From assembly GCF_010378095.1 (NCBI RefSeq), contig NZ_WNJL01000037.1:124001-188000 (forward strand): a stretch of 64,000 nucleotides of DNA, given 5' to 3'. This DNA comes from Acidithiobacillus ferrianus. Lineage in GTDB: Bacteria > Pseudomonadota > Gammaproteobacteria > Acidithiobacillales > Acidithiobacillaceae. The position numbers and the translations under genes are program-made. Below the pieces are notes generated by a model. It saw only the letters and a list, made by a program, of their open reading frames with translations, did not search any database and was not told the DNA's origin. This document shows, one piece after another, positions 34,060 through 43,544 of this stretch. Within the stretch, counting starts at the first letter, position 1, and every line of letters starts with the position of its first letter.

Positions 34060-35031
34060 ATGCTCAGGTTTGACTACAAGAAGTCTTCGGCGTTTTTCAC
34101 GGCTGGCTGTCGTTCGTGCAGTCACTTTTCCGTCTTGCGGGTTGCCATGCGGATGGTTGCCGCCGGGTGTGTCGGGTTAGGGATGGCGCAGGCCGCTCCC
34201 GCAACGACCATCCGCGCGGTAGGCGTGGAAAATGTGTACGCCAATGTCATCGGTCAGATCGGTGGGAAGTATGTCACCGTCAGTGCCATCGAGAGCAATC
34301 CCAACACGGACCCGCATAGTTTTGAAGCCAGCCCCGCCGTGGCTCGGGAGATTGCCGCGGCGCAGATTGTGGTGCGTAATGGAGTGGGTTATGACAGTTG
34401 GGCTAAAAAGATTCTGGCGGCGGATCCGAATCCCCAGCGTAAGGTGATCGTCGTTCAGGATCTGTTCCATCTTCCGCAACGTACTCAAAACCCCCATCTC
34501 TGGTACAAGCCGGAGACCATGCCTGTTGTGGCCCAGGCGGTCGCCCAGGGTTTGACGGCGCTGGACCCTGTCCATGCCGCCTATTTTGCAGCCCATTTAC
34601 GCCAATTCGATGCGTCCCTGAAACCCTGGTATCAGGCGATCGCCCGCTTCAGAGCGCAGTTTGGCGGTACACCTGTCGCGGTGACAGAGCCGGTCGCCGA
34701 CTACATGCTGCAGGCTGCGGGTTGTGACATCAAAACGCCGTGGAATCTGCAGGCGGCCATCATGAATGGGACCGATCCGTCACCACAGGACGTGAGCACT
34801 CAGAATAACCTCTTCAAGCGGCATCAGGTCAAAGTCTTCGTCTATAACCAGCAGGTGACGAATTCCCTGACGAGCGCCTTTTTGAGTAACGCGAGGGCGG
34901 CAAAGATCCCGGTGGTCGGCGCCTATGAAACCATGCCGATGGGCTACAGCTATCAGTCCTGGATGTTGACGGAGGTGCATATGCTACGTAACGCCGTGGA
35001 GCGCGGCACATCCACGACCGTGCTGAAGTAG
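34060..35031 (+). CDS. znuA: Metal-binding periplasmic protein, ZnuA-like
   Basis: The product is a 323-residue extracytoplasmic ligand-binding protein of a metal ABC uptake system (cluster A-I). A long N-terminus leads to a signal sequence ending near AQAAP, so the actual start might be an internal ATG. Domain signatures include VGVENVYANVIGQIGG, the metal-site segments NTDPHSFE and NPHLWYKPE, and VGAYETMPMGYS. The His-rich loop of classical ZnuA is absent. It heads a four-gene operon with an ATPase and two permeases. Zn2+ or Mn2+ is likely; the metal is not determined. Confidence 0.85.
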   Translation: MLRFDYKKSSAFFTAGCRSCSHFSVLRVAMRMVAAGCVGLGMAQAAPATTIRAVGVENVYANVIGQIGGKYVTVSAIESNPNTDPHSFEASPAVAREIAAAQIVVRNGVGYDSWAKKILAADPNPQRKVIVVQDLFHLPQRTQNPHLWYKPETMPVVAQAVAQGLTALDPVHAAYFAAHLRQFDASLKPWYQAIARFRAQFGGTPVAVTEPVADYMLQAAGCDIKTPWNLQAAIMNGTDPSPQDVSTQNNLFKRHQVKVFVYNQQVTNSLTSAFLSNARAAKIPVVGAYETMPMGYSYQSWMLTEVHMLRNAVERGTSTTVLK

Positions 35032-35044
35032 TCCGGCGTTGAGC

Positions 35045-35869
35045 ATGCAGGATCCGATACTTTCCGTCGCGCATCTCTCGGTGGATTTGGGTGGCCGCGG
35101 GATCTTGCGCGACGTCAGTTTCGACCTCCACCCCGGCCAGCTCTGCGCTCTGATCGGGGAGAATGGGGCGGGTAAGACGACCCTGCTGCGCAGTCTGCTG
35201 GGTCTGACGCCACACCGTGCGGGGCAGGTATGGATCGAGGGGGTACCCGTCGGCCAGCGTCGTATCCTGGTCGGCTATGTGCCCCAGAAAATTGTCTTTG
35301 ATGTGGATGTTCCCCTACGGACCCGCGACCTGGTGCAGTTGGGGCTGGATGGTCACCGCCTCGGTCTGCCGCTGTTTTCGAGTGGTAAAAAAACTATGGT
35401 GGATCAAGCGTTGCAGATGGTCGGGGCTGAGGCGTTTGCTGACCAGCGGGTGGGAGAGCTTTCCGGTGGGCAGCAGCAGCGGGCGGTCATCGCGCATGCT
35501 CTGGTGCGCCAGCCGCGTCTGCTGATTCTCGATGAGCCCTTGGCCAATCTGGATTTTCGCAGCGCCAATGCGCTGGTTGCACTGCTCGGTACACTCGCCC
35601 GTACTCAGCGGATTGCCATGCTGGTGACGGCGCACGATATGAACCCTCTTTTGCCGGTCATGGATCGGCTGATTTATCTGGTGGGGGGGCAGGTCGCCAC
35701 GGGGAGTGTGGAGGAAGTGGTGCAATCAGAGGTGCTGAGTAAGCTTTATGGTTATCCGGTAACGGTGCTGCGCCACGGCCAGCGGGTACTGGTGCTGCCT
35801 GATGCCGCCGTTGAGCCGTCTGGAGTGATCGCCGCAGGGCAGGTATCGTCCCCGGAAAAGGCGAATTAA
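35045..35869 (+). CDS. znuC: Metal ABC transporter ATPase, ZnuC-like
   Basis: The product has 274 residues. Walker A GENGAGKTTLL is at about 40-50, the signature LSGGQQQR at about 142, and Walker B LLILDEPLANLD at about 160-171. The H-loop is TAHDMN near 200. It energises uptake with the two permeases. ATG 35045 is preferred to a TTG at 35039. The gene follows the binding-protein gene after 14 bases. Confidence 0.9.
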   Translation: MQDPILSVAHLSVDLGGRGILRDVSFDLHPGQLCALIGENGAGKTTLLRSLLGLTPHRAGQVWIEGVPVGQRRILVGYVPQKIVFDVDVPLRTRDLVQLGLDGHRLGLPLFSSGKKTMVDQALQMVGAEAFADQRVGELSGGQQQRAVIAHALVRQPRLLILDEPLANLDFRSANALVALLGTLARTQRIAMLVTAHDMNPLLPVMDRLIYLVGGQVATGSVEEVVQSEVLSKLYGYPVTVLRHGQRVLVLPDAAVEPSGVIAAGQVSSPEKAN

Positions 35870-35873
35870 CGCC

Positions 35874-36779
35874 GTGTGGAGTTTTGGGGCGCTTTTGGGT
35901 AATCCCGGTTTCTTCAGTAGCGGACCCGTGCAAACGGCGCTGATCGTGGGCGCTTGCGCGGCATTGGTCAGCGCGGTGATCGGGGTGTTTTCCGTCTGGC
36001 GCGGTAATGCTTTTGCCGGGCATGCCCTGGCCGACGTGAGTAGCGCGGGCGGAGCGGTTTCCTTTCTCCTGGGTATCAGCCCTTTGCTGGGTTTTCTGGG
36101 CATGGCCTGGATTGCGGCCTTCAGTATGGAATTTTTGGGGATACGCATAGGGCGGGAGCGTGATCTTACCACCGGTATTGTTCTGGGCGCGGGTCTGGGA
36201 CTGTCAGCGCTGTTCCTTTACCTGGATGTGACCACTACCAGCACCACCGGCGCGGCGGTGAGCGTGATGTTTGGTTCTCTATTCGCGATTCCGCAGAGTC
36301 TCATAACCCCGGCGCTAGCCGCCTCCGGCAGCGTATTCTTGCTGGTGGGTCTGTTCTACCGGCCCATGATGCTGGCTGCAGTGGATCCTGATCTGGCGGC
36401 AGTACGGGGCGTTTCCCTGCGCTGGGTTGGTCTGCTGCAACTCCTGGCTCTGGGGCTTGCGGTGGCCGTCTGTGCTTTGGCGATCGGCGCGGTGCTGGCG
36501 ACGGCATTGCTCATTGGTCCGGCGGGTGCGGCCATCCGTTTGAGCCGACGTCCGGGTCAGGCTATCCTCTGGGCCATGGTCATCGGTCTAACGGCGGTCT
36601 GGGGCGGCATCTGGATGGCCTATGCGAGTTATTACTGGTTCTCCGGTAACGCTTGGCCGGTGAGTTTTTTTGTGGTGGCGCTGGTATTTCTGTTTTATCT
36701 GGCGGCGGTATTGTTCGCCAAAGTGGCGGGTTTGGCGGCACATCCGAAGCCGGTCACTTGGCCGCACTGCGAGACATAG
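35874..36779 (+). CDS. znuB: Metal ABC transporter permease 1
   Basis: The product has 301 residues with eight or nine hydrophobic helices of the ABC-3 family. The conserved segment GIFSVWRGNAFAGHALADVSSAG at about 39-60 (only partly quoted here as GNAFAGHALADVSSAG) contacts the substrate path. It starts with GTG at 35874 right after the ATPase gene and is followed by a second permease gene. The pair would form a heterodimeric channel. Confidence 0.85.
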   Translation: MWSFGALLGNPGFFSSGPVQTALIVGACAALVSAVIGVFSVWRGNAFAGHALADVSSAGGAVSFLLGISPLLGFLGMAWIAAFSMEFLGIRIGRERDLTTGIVLGAGLGLSALFLYLDVTTTSTTGAAVSVMFGSLFAIPQSLITPALAASGSVFLLVGLFYRPMMLAAVDPDLAAVRGVSLRWVGLLQLLALGLAVAVCALAIGAVLATALLIGPAGAAIRLSRRPGQAILWAMVIGLTAVWGGIWMAYASYYWFSGNAWPVSFFVVALVFLFYLAAVLFAKVAGLAAHPKPVTWPHCET

Positions 36780-36782
36780 GGT

Positions 36783-37592
36783 ATGTTTTCCAGCTTTATG
36801 CTCAACACTTGGATCGTCGCCACCGCCATCGCTTTTGTTGCGGCTTTTGTCGGATTTTTTGTGGTGGCCCGGCGTTCGGCCTTCGCTGCCCATGCGTTGC
36901 CGCTGGGTGCTTTTCCGGGGGCGGCGGCGGCCAACCTGTTGGGAATCGATCCGCTGATCGGACTGCTGGTCTTTGTCGGGATGGGCGTTTTACTCCTGCG
37001 GCAATTAGTGCGCATGGGGCGACGCGATGTGGGTACGGGGCTGGTGCTGGTGCTGTTTCTAGGTGTGGGTGCGTTGTTACTGAGTATGACCAGCGAGTAT
37101 GCGCCAGCCGTGTTTTCTTTGCTCTTTGGCGAGGTGTTGGGGGTCAGTGACGCGGACTTGCTGCCGATACTGGGCATCTGCGTATTGGTGGTGGTGGGCA
37201 TCGTTCTGTATTTTCGGCCGCTCTTGCTGGATTCGACTTTCCCCGATCTGGCGGCCTTGCAGGGGATTCGCGCATCACGCATGGATCTGGTGTTCCTGAC
37301 CCTGTTGGCCCTGGTGACTGCCACGGCCTTGCCGGTAGTGGGGGCTTTTCTGGTGTTTACCCTGCTGGTCGGCCCGCCGGCTGCCGCCCAGGCGTTGAGC
37401 GGCAATCCCATGCGAGTGCTGGCGCTATCCGTGATTTTTGCGGAGGGCTGCATCTGGAGTGCTATTGCGCTCTCTTACTGGACCAACTGGCCCATCGGTT
37501 TTTTTGTCGGGGCCATTGGTGCGGGCTTGTTTACGGTGGCACGTTCTTACCGGCACTGGAATCAGCGGCAGCGCAATTTCGTGACGGTATAA
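36783..37592 (+). CDS. Metal ABC transporter permease 2
   Basis: The product has 269 residues of the same ABC-3 family as the preceding gene. The shared block ARRSAFAAHALPLGAFPGAA near the N-terminus lines up with that of permease 1. About eight transmembrane helices are visible. It starts 3 bases after the previous stop. Two permease genes rather than one homodimeric ZnuB is a less common arrangement, as in some Mn/Zn systems of actinobacteria and cyanobacteria. Confidence 0.85.
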   Translation: MFSSFMLNTWIVATAIAFVAAFVGFFVVARRSAFAAHALPLGAFPGAAAANLLGIDPLIGLLVFVGMGVLLLRQLVRMGRRDVGTGLVLVLFLGVGALLLSMTSEYAPAVFSLLFGEVLGVSDADLLPILGICVLVVVGIVLYFRPLLLDSTFPDLAALQGIRASRMDLVFLTLLALVTATALPVVGAFLVFTLLVGPPAAAQALSGNPMRVLALSVIFAEGCIWSAIALSYWTNWPIGFFVGAIGAGLFTVARSYRHWNQRQRNFVTV

Positions 37593-37667
37593 ATACGCAA
37601 GGAACGGTCTACGAATCAGTCTGTGAATCTTTAGTGGTTCATCCTGAATTTTGAGGGGAAGCTATCC

Positions 37668-38459
37668 CTATCCCGCGAGTGGCAGCAAGATGACCAGCTT
37701 GAGATCGGTGCTGGTCGCCGGCAACAACGTGCTCTGCTCATAGATCACCTGCCCGTGCTGTGGATGCTGAAAAACCCGCCGGCCACCCTCCCGCTCGACG
37801 ACATCCTGTGCAGCCCAGAGCTGAGCAAAAATCGCACTGTTTTTCTGAAGATGCTCGATTTGGCGGGCCATTTGCGGGTCGTCCAGGTGCTTGCCCACAT
37901 CCGCACGAAATTCCGCGATGATCCGCCGGGTACGGCTTTCCCAGTCGGCGACAAAACTGCGCGCCGTGGGATTCAGCAGGAGGAATTCCAGCAGATTAGG
38001 GGGAGGGCTGCCCGGTGTCTGGGGCTGGTCCATCCAGCCGACAAAATGCGCGGCTGCGGCCGCGTTCCAGGCGATTGCATTCCAATAGCGATCCAGTACA
38101 TAGGCGGGAGTGTCCAGGGTTTGCACAATCCGCAGTACGGCATGTGGGGGCTGGGCATGGGCCTTGTCGGCAGTGGGATCAGCACGACCGGCCAGATCGA
38201 ACAGGTAGGCGCGTTCAGCTTCGGAGAGTTGCAGTGTTTGACTCAGGCGGTCTAGTACGGCAGTGGAGGGCTGTACGGGGCGGCCTTGCTCTATCCAGGT
38301 AACCCAGGTGCTGCTGATTCCACTGAGGAGGGCCAGTTCCTCACGGCGCAGACCCTGGGTGCGTCGTCGTCCCTGTATGCTGAGGCCCGCCTGCTGCGGC
38401 GTGACTTTTCCGCGGTGACGGCGGATGAAGTCGCCGAGAAGAGGCGCGTTGCCGGTCAT
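37668..38459 (-). CDS. XRE-family regulator with MmyB-like ligand domain
   Basis: The product has 263 residues. The helix-turn-helix spans about 5-70, including RREELALLSGISSTWVTWIEQ. A C-terminal MmyB-like domain (YVLDRYWNAIAWNAAAAAHF) follows, which may bind a fatty-acid-like ligand. Such regulators typically repress neighbouring genes. The downstream neighbour on the minus strand is beyond the metal permease genes. The start ATG lies just beyond the end of the decayed MazE frame, so it may occupy the space of a lost toxin gene. Confidence 0.8.
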   Translation of the reverse strand: MTGNAPLLGDFIRRHRGKVTPQQAGLSIQGRRRTQGLRREELALLSGISSTWVTWIEQGRPVQPSTAVLDRLSQTLQLSEAERAYLFDLAGRADPTADKAHAQPPHAVLRIVQTLDTPAYVLDRYWNAIAWNAAAAAHFVGWMDQPQTPGSPPPNLLEFLLLNPTARSFVADWESRTRRIIAEFRADVGKHLDDPQMARQIEHLQKNSAIFAQLWAAQDVVEREGGRRVFQHPQHGQVIYEQSTLLPATSTDLKLVILLPLAG

Positions 38460-38725
38460 GGATGGACGGTCGGCAGAAGATGCCTAGCGCTTATCCGATC
38501 ATCGGTCATGACTTCTCCGCCGCGCTTCAGCAAATCAAAGCGATCCAGGCGTTCGCTGAGCGTCAGGTGGTTTCTGCCGGAACCGGCTCGACGATGGCCC
38601 GACCTGCTTCCACCCACAGCGTCACTTCCTGATCCGCATGCAGGTTGGTTTCGGGAGTAATGGCGGAGGGTGGTCTGACCCCTCAGATTATCACACCACT
38701 TCATGACCGGCAGTCTGGTTTCCAT
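38456..38725 (-). pseudogene. MazE/AbrB-type antitoxin, frameshifted
   Basis: Three segments in two frames align to a MazE antitoxin. The first, from ATG 38725, reads METRLPVMKWCDNL (AbrB-fold strand). After a shift comes VRPPSAITPETNLHADQEVT followed by LWVEAGRAIVEPVPAET (to about 38570). A second shift restores TLSERLDRFDLLKRGGEV and the tail. Antitoxins of this type neutralise a MazF-like RNase encoded directly downstream, but no toxin frame remains. The locus is a decayed toxin-antitoxin module. Confidence 0.7.
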
Positions 38726-38857
38726 GTTTTTTCTCCTGGATGCAATACAAGTGCTTATGGTAGAAAATATACCAGTATAAATTGTCATATTGTACCAGTT
38801 TAACAAGGTTTGTACGATGCATTCACGTCATTAAAAACGACAGCGTAAGGATTGATC

Positions 38858-39622
38858 ATGGACCAGCAAAAATTGGTAGGTGCACAGTTTGGTGCCGCCG
38901 CAATGGATTACCTGCGGAGCCCTACCCATGCGCAGGGGGCTGATCTGGAGCGGTTACGGGCGTTGGTCGATGGTCAGCGGGATTGGCGGGTGCTGGACCT
39001 CGGCTGTGGTGCGGGACACGCGAGCTTTGCGCTGGCGGGTGCGGTCATGGAGGTAACGGCTTATGATCTCTCGGCAGAGATGCTGGTGGTGGCGGCGGCT
39101 GAGGCGCAGCGGCGCAAGCTGGCGAATGTGCGGACGCAGCAAGGCGCGGCGGAAACTTTGCCTTTTGCCGATGCCCGCTTCGATCTGGTGGTGACCCGTT
39201 TTTCGGCGCACCACTGGGCGGATGTGCCACGTGCCTTGAGGGAAGTGCGGCGGGTGCTCCAACCGGAGGGCAGGCTGGTGGTGATCGATGTTATCGCACC
39301 GGAAACTCCGCTGCTGGATACCCTGCTGCAAAGCATCGAAGTCTTGCGGGATGCCTCCCATGTGCGCGATTATCGGGGTTCTGAGTGGGAAGTCATGCTG
39401 GTCCGGGCGGGTTTCGTTGTCAGCGACCGGCAGGGATGGAAACTGCCTCTGCGCTTTGAGAGCTGGGTAGCGCGCATGCGAACCCCGGAGTTGCGGGTCG
39501 CCGCGATCCGCAGTCTTTGCGCGGATGCCGCCACCGAGGTGCGGGACTATTTCGCCATTCAGCCGAACAACGATTGTGCCATAGATGCGGCCTGGATAGA
39601 GGCCGTGCCCCTGCCTGTCTGA
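38858..39622 (+). CDS. Class I SAM-dependent methyltransferase
   Basis: The product has 254 residues. Motif I is [16 protein letters not shown] at about 47-62, then AYDLSAEML, and [20 protein letters not shown] at about 103-122, as in the UbiE/Methyltransf_11 group. Substrates in this family range from quinones to lipids. It does not have the full UbiE family signature, so the substrate is not predicted. The SD AAGGA precedes the ATG at 38858. It ends 50 bases upstream of leuC. Confidence 0.8.
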   Translation: MDQQKLVGAQFGAAAMDYLRSPTHAQGADLERLRALVDGQRDWRVLDLGCGAGHASFALAGAVMEVTAYDLSAEMLVVAAAEAQRRKLANVRTQQGAAETLPFADARFDLVVTRFSAHHWADVPRALREVRRVLQPEGRLVVIDVIAPETPLLDTLLQSIEVLRDASHVRDYRGSEWEVMLVRAGFVVSDRQGWKLPLRFESWVARMRTPELRVAAIRSLCADAATEVRDYFAIQPNNDCAIDAAWIEAVPLPV

Positions 39623-39671
39623 CGCGGTCCGTCGGTGGAACGGGAGCGACAATTTTCTGAGGAGACAAGCG

Positions 39672-41084
39672 GTGTCTGCAAAAACACTCTACGATAAATT
39701 ATGGGAAAGCCACGTGGTCCATACGGAGCAGGACGGTGGGGTATTGCTCTATATCGACCGCCAGCTCCTGCACGAAGTGACCAGCCCGCAGGCCTTTTCC
39801 GGGCTGCGGGCCGCGGGCCGCAAGGCATGGCGCATCGATGCCAACATCGCGACAGTGGATCATAATGTGCCTACGACTGATCGCACTGCGGGGATTGCCG
39901 ATGCCACCTCGCGCTTGCAAGTGGATACGTTGGACCAAAACTGCGCTGAATTCGGTATCGAAGAGTTCGGGATGCACGACAAACGCCAAGGTATCGTTCA
40001 TGTCATCGCCCCGGAACAGGGGCTGACTCTGCCGGGCATGACGGTGGTCTGTGGGGACTCCCACACGGCGACTCACGGCGCATTGGGCGCGCTGGCTTTC
40101 GGGATTGGTACCACCGAAGTCGAGCATGTGCTGGCGACTCAGTGCTTGTGGGTGCGCAAATCCAAATCCATGCGTGTCTGGGTGGATGGCCAATTGAGCT
40201 TTGGCGTGACGGCGAAGGATTTGGTGCTCGCTATCATTGGGCGTATCGGCACCGCGGGCGGTACCGGTTATGCCATCGAATTTGCGGGTCCCGCGGTGCA
40301 GGCCCTGTCCGTGGAAGGTCGGATGACACTGTGCAATATGGCTATAGAAGCGGGAGCGCGTTCCGGCATGGTGGGAGTGGATGCCATCACCATCAACTAC
40401 TTGCAGGGCCGACCTTATGCGCCGATGGGCAAGGTCTGGGACCAGGCCGTCGTGGCCTGGGGAGACTTGCACAGTGATCCCGAGGCGCGGTTCGATGCGG
40501 AAATCCGCATGGACGCGTGTACGGTGGCGCCTCAGGTCACTTGGGGCACCAGTCCTGAGATGGTGGTCGATATTTCCGGCCATGTACCTGATCCCGCTCT
40601 GGAAAAAGATCCCGTGCGGCGCAAGGGCTGGCGTGACGCGTTGACCTACATGGGGCTGAAAGCGGCGACCCCTGTCTCGGCGATCAGCCTCGACAAGGTG
40701 TTTATCGGCTCCTGCACCAATGCGCGGATCGAAGACCTCCGCGTAGCGGCAGCCATTGCCAGGGGGCACCACAGAGCGGCATCCGTCAAGGCGGTACTGG
40801 TGGTGCCGGGTTCCGGGCTGGTCAAGGCGCAGGCAGAGGCGGAAGGGCTGGACCGGATTTTCAAAGAGGCTGGCTTCGAGTGGCGAGAGCCGGGTTGTTC
40901 CATGTGTCTGGCCATGAATGCCGATCGATTGGAGCCGGAGGAACGTTGCGCGAGCACCAGCAACCGGAATTTCGAAGGGCGTCAGGGTGCTGGAGGACGG
41001 ACCCATCTGGTGAGCCCTGCCATGGCCGCAGCGGCTGCCATTGCCGGTCATTTTGTGGATGTGCGTGACTGGGCCGTGCACTAA
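39672..41084 (+). CDS. leuC: 3-isopropylmalate dehydratase large subunit
   Basis: LeuC with LeuD isomerises isopropylmalate in leucine synthesis. The product has 470 residues. Fe-S cluster ligands are the Cys of [13 protein letters not shown] at about 350 and the two of [11 protein letters not shown] at about 409-417. The active-site loops [10 protein letters not shown] and [15 protein letters not shown] are typical. It starts with GTG after a good SD (GAGGAG). Confidence 0.96.
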   Translation: MSAKTLYDKLWESHVVHTEQDGGVLLYIDRQLLHEVTSPQAFSGLRAAGRKAWRIDANIATVDHNVPTTDRTAGIADATSRLQVDTLDQNCAEFGIEEFGMHDKRQGIVHVIAPEQGLTLPGMTVVCGDSHTATHGALGALAFGIGTTEVEHVLATQCLWVRKSKSMRVWVDGQLSFGVTAKDLVLAIIGRIGTAGGTGYAIEFAGPAVQALSVEGRMTLCNMAIEAGARSGMVGVDAITINYLQGRPYAPMGKVWDQAVVAWGDLHSDPEARFDAEIRMDACTVAPQVTWGTSPEMVVDISGHVPDPALEKDPVRRKGWRDALTYMGLKAATPVSAISLDKVFIGSCTNARIEDLRVAAAIARGHHRAASVKAVLVVPGSGLVKAQAEAEGLDRIFKEAGFEWREPGCSMCLAMNADRLEPEERCASTSNRNFEGRQGAGGRTHLVSPAMAAAAAIAGHFVDVRDWAVH

Positions 41085-41232
41085 AAAGCGCGCGCGGTCC
41101 TGGTTACCGCGCCTCGCCTTGGGTTTGTGCAGTCTGGGCATGGTGGAGATCGGTATTTTTGCGGCAATCCGTGGCTGGTCAGCAGAATGCGCCGCCGTGG
41201 AGTATGTCGTACAGCGTCGGATGGAGAGATAA
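41059..41232 (+). CDS. Possible small membrane protein between leuC and leuD
   Basis: An open frame of 57 codons overlaps the end of leuC and ends exactly on the leuD start (TAATG). It encodes a hydrophobic stretch, [21 protein letters not shown], flanked by basic residues. In some beta-proteobacteria a small entericidin-like lipoprotein lies in this position, but here no lipobox is convincing. No SD is visible. Confidence 0.25.
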   Translation: MCVTGPCTKKRARSWLPRLALGLCSLGMVEIGIFAAIRGWSAECAAVEYVVQRRMER

Positions 41233-41858
41233 TGGAAGCCTTTACCGTAGTAGAAGCGGTGGTTGCGCCGCTGGATCGTCCCAACGTGGACACCGATGCA
41301 ATTATCCCCAAGCAATTCCTCAAGACCATCGAGCGCAAGGGGCTGGGTAAGCACCTCTTTAACGCCTGGCGCTATTTGGAACAGGGCGGGCAGCGGATGG
41401 ACAACCCGGATTTTGTGTTGAATCAGGCGGCCTATGCGGGTGCACGGATCCTGTTGGCGCGAGAAAATTTCGGTTGTGGTTCCAGTCGGGAACATGCGCC
41501 ATGGGCTTTGGCGGACTATGGTTTTCGTGTGGTGATCGCCCCCAGTTTTGCAGACATTTTCGCCAACAACTGCGTGCAGAACGGCATTTTACTGGTACGT
41601 CTGCCGGCCGACGTGGTCGAACATTTGTTCCACGAGGTGGCGGCCAACCCCGGTTATCGTTTGCGCGTCGACCTGCCCGCACAGGAGGTGCAGACCATGG
41701 GCGACAGCCGCTACGCTTTTCCCATGGATGCTGGCCACAAACACAAACTGCTGCACGGTCTGGATGATATCCAACTGACTTTGCGACAGGAAGGCGCGAT
41801 TCGTGCCTATGAAGTGCGGCGTCGGCAGTCGGCACCGTGGCTGTTCCGTGATGAATGA
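41232..41858 (+). CDS. leuD: 3-isopropylmalate dehydratase small subunit
   Basis: The product has 208 residues starting at MEAFTVVEA (ATG 41232, SD GGAGA). The family motif [13 protein letters not shown] at about 18-30 and the [13 protein letters not shown] block at about 80-92 are present. It pairs with LeuC directly upstream. LeuA and LeuB are not in the window. Confidence 0.96.
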   Translation: MEAFTVVEAVVAPLDRPNVDTDAIIPKQFLKTIERKGLGKHLFNAWRYLEQGGQRMDNPDFVLNQAAYAGARILLARENFGCGSSREHAPWALADYGFRVVIAPSFADIFANNCVQNGILLVRLPADVVEHLFHEVAANPGYRLRVDLPAQEVQTMGDSRYAFPMDAGHKHKLLHGLDDIQLTLRQEGAIRAYEVRRRQSAPWLFRDE

Positions 41859-41876
41859 CACAGGAGGGGCTAGGAC

Positions 41877-42188
41877 ATGGTGCGGGATGCTCAGGGTGAT
41901 GCGGACGGCTTGCCGCCGTTGAGTCCGGATGCGGTGATTGTCGAGGGGGTCACCAAGCGAGGTAAGCCGTGTAAAGTAATCGACAATACCGGCTCGGTGC
42001 CCGAAGCGGAACTGGCGGCTTTGCTGAACGATCTCATCGCCCAAGGGCATTTCGGTCCCTCCGGTGTGAGTACGGCGGGCGGCGAGACCATCAGCATCGG
42101 CGCTCCCCAGTCCGCTCACGTGCAGCTTGGGGAGGATATATACCGGATTATCGTGCTGGGCTACGAGGCGCGTCTGGAGGTGTTTTAG
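41877..42188 (+). CDS. Conserved-looking hypothetical protein downstream of leuD
   Basis: The product is a 103-residue soluble protein with a strong SD (AGGAGGGG) and a start 18 bases after leuD. It contains no signal peptide, transmembrane helix or motif I recognise. It ends YRIIVLGYEARLEVF. Placement suggests cotranscription with leuCD. The function is unknown. Confidence 0.6.
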   Translation: MVRDAQGDADGLPPLSPDAVIVEGVTKRGKPCKVIDNTGSVPEAELAALLNDLIAQGHFGPSGVSTAGGETISIGAPQSAHVQLGEDIYRIIVLGYEARLEVF

Positions 42189-42197
42189 TGGACGCGC

Positions 42198-42854
42198 CTA
42201 CGGCATCAGTCGTTGAATCCTCCACGTTTCCTGAGTTCCTTCCGCGCGGCTATACAGAAAGCGATCATGCAGGCGATTCCGCCGTCCTTGCCAAAATTCG
42301 AAGCGTTCTGGCCGCAGTCGGTAGCCACCCCAGGCGGGGTTGCGGGGGACAGAACCGGTGGGATAACGCGCCTGTAATTCGGTGACGCGCTGTTCCAGTG
42401 TTTCACGATCGGCAATGGGCTGGCTTTGCACCGAGGCCGCGGCCGCGAAACGGCTGCCAAGGGGGCGCTGTTGGAAATAAGCCTCGGCTTCGGCGTCATC
42501 CAACCCTTCGACGGAACCGCTCACACGTACCTGACGATCATTCTCCGGCCAGTAGAACACCACCTCTGCGTGCGGGTTGGTCGCCAGATCCTGTCCTTTT
42601 TGGCTACGCTGATCGGTGTACCAGCACAGCCCACGTTTGTCGATGTGTTTGAGCAGCACAAAACGGACGCTAGGTCGGCCCTGCGCATCCGCGGTCGCCA
42701 GGGCCATGGCCGTGGCATCGAAATTACCCGCTTTCGTGGCGTCCGCCAACCAGCGTGCAAATTGCCCGAAGGGATCAGGATCGAGATCCCGGCGACTGAG
42801 GCCCCCATGGGTGAAATCCCGGCGGGTGCCGCGATGGTCTATTTCGCCTTCCAT
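42198..42854 (-). CDS. pdxH: Pyridoxamine 5'-phosphate oxidase
   Basis: PdxH oxidises PNP/PMP to the cofactor pyridoxal phosphate using FMN. The product has 218 residues. Visible family blocks are RFVLLKHIDKRGLCWYTD, SQKGQDLATNPHAEVVFYW and RLHDRFLYSR near the C-terminus. The block RPLGSRFAAAASVQSQ also matches. It converges on the leuD-downstream gene and is followed by rpiA on the same strand. Confidence 0.95.
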   Translation of the reverse strand: MEGEIDHRGTRRDFTHGGLSRRDLDPDPFGQFARWLADATKAGNFDATAMALATADAQGRPSVRFVLLKHIDKRGLCWYTDQRSQKGQDLATNPHAEVVFYWPENDRQVRVSGSVEGLDDAEAEAYFQQRPLGSRFAAAASVQSQPIADRETLEQRVTELQARYPTGSVPRNPAWGGYRLRPERFEFWQGRRNRLHDRFLYSRAEGTQETWRIQRLMP

Positions 42855-42884
42855 ATCCGTATCCTCAAGTGGCAGGATTCACCT

Positions 42885-43544
42885 TTACGTCTTCCGTTCG
42901 ATGATGCCGTCAGCGCTGCCGAACAGCAGCACATCGGCGCGACGGCGAGCAAAGATGCCATTATCCAACACGCCGGGAATGGCGTTGATGGTTTCTTCCA
43001 TCCGCAGCGGGTCAGAGAGGTCGAGACCGGTGACATCCAGAATGGCATTACCGTTGTCGGTGGTGACTCCGTCGCGTAAAGTGGGGCTGCCTCCCAGTTT
43101 GACCAGTTGCCGGGCAACGTAGCTGCGCGCAAAAGGGATGACTTCGACAGGCAGCGGAAACTTCCCGAGCATGGGTTTGTCCTTGCTGACGTCAGCGATG
43201 CAGACGAAGAGACGCGCGGCGCTGGCAACCACCTTTTCGCGAGTGAGTGCGCCGCCACCGCCTTTGATGAGGCGGAAATGCGGATCGGCCTCATCGGCAC
43301 CATCGATGTAAACCGGGATATCGCCGGTGCCGTTGAGATCGAGCACATTGAACCCTTGCATCTTGAGACGGTTTTCGGTGGCGAGGCTGGAAGCTACGTA
43401 GCCATCCACATGAATCCTGGCGGCGCCAAGCGCTTCAATGAAGAAATTGGTGGTGGAGCCGGTGCCCACCCCGACGATCATGCCGGGTTGGATGTAGCGT
43501 AGGGCGGCTTCAGCGGCCATTTTTTTTAGTGCATCAGCATTCAT
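42885..43544 (-). CDS. rpiA: Ribose-5-phosphate isomerase A
   Basis: RpiA interconverts ribose 5-phosphate and ribulose 5-phosphate. The latter is the substrate of the phosphoribulokinase in this window. The product has 219 residues from MNADALKK. The active-site loops [36 protein letters not shown] and [11 protein letters not shown] are all there. A long open frame upstream is a shadow. It overlaps the DJ-1 gene by 11 bases. Confidence 0.96.
   Translation of the reverse strand: MNADALKKMAAEAALRYIQPGMIVGVGTGSTTNFFIEALGAARIHVDGYVASSLATENRLKMQGFNVLDLNGTGDIPVYIDGADEADPHFRLIKGGGGALTREKVVASAARLFVCIADVSKDKPMLGKFPLPVEVIPFARSYVARQLVKLGGSPTLRDGVTTDNGNAILDVTGLDLSDPLRMEETINAIPGVLDNGIFARRRADVLLFGSADGIIERKT

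Noticed and set aside
39699..41495. 598-codon open frame on the minus strand of leuC
   Set aside because: It is a shadow of leuCD: long antisense frames are common in GC-rich genes, and it has a His-rich composition with no motif.
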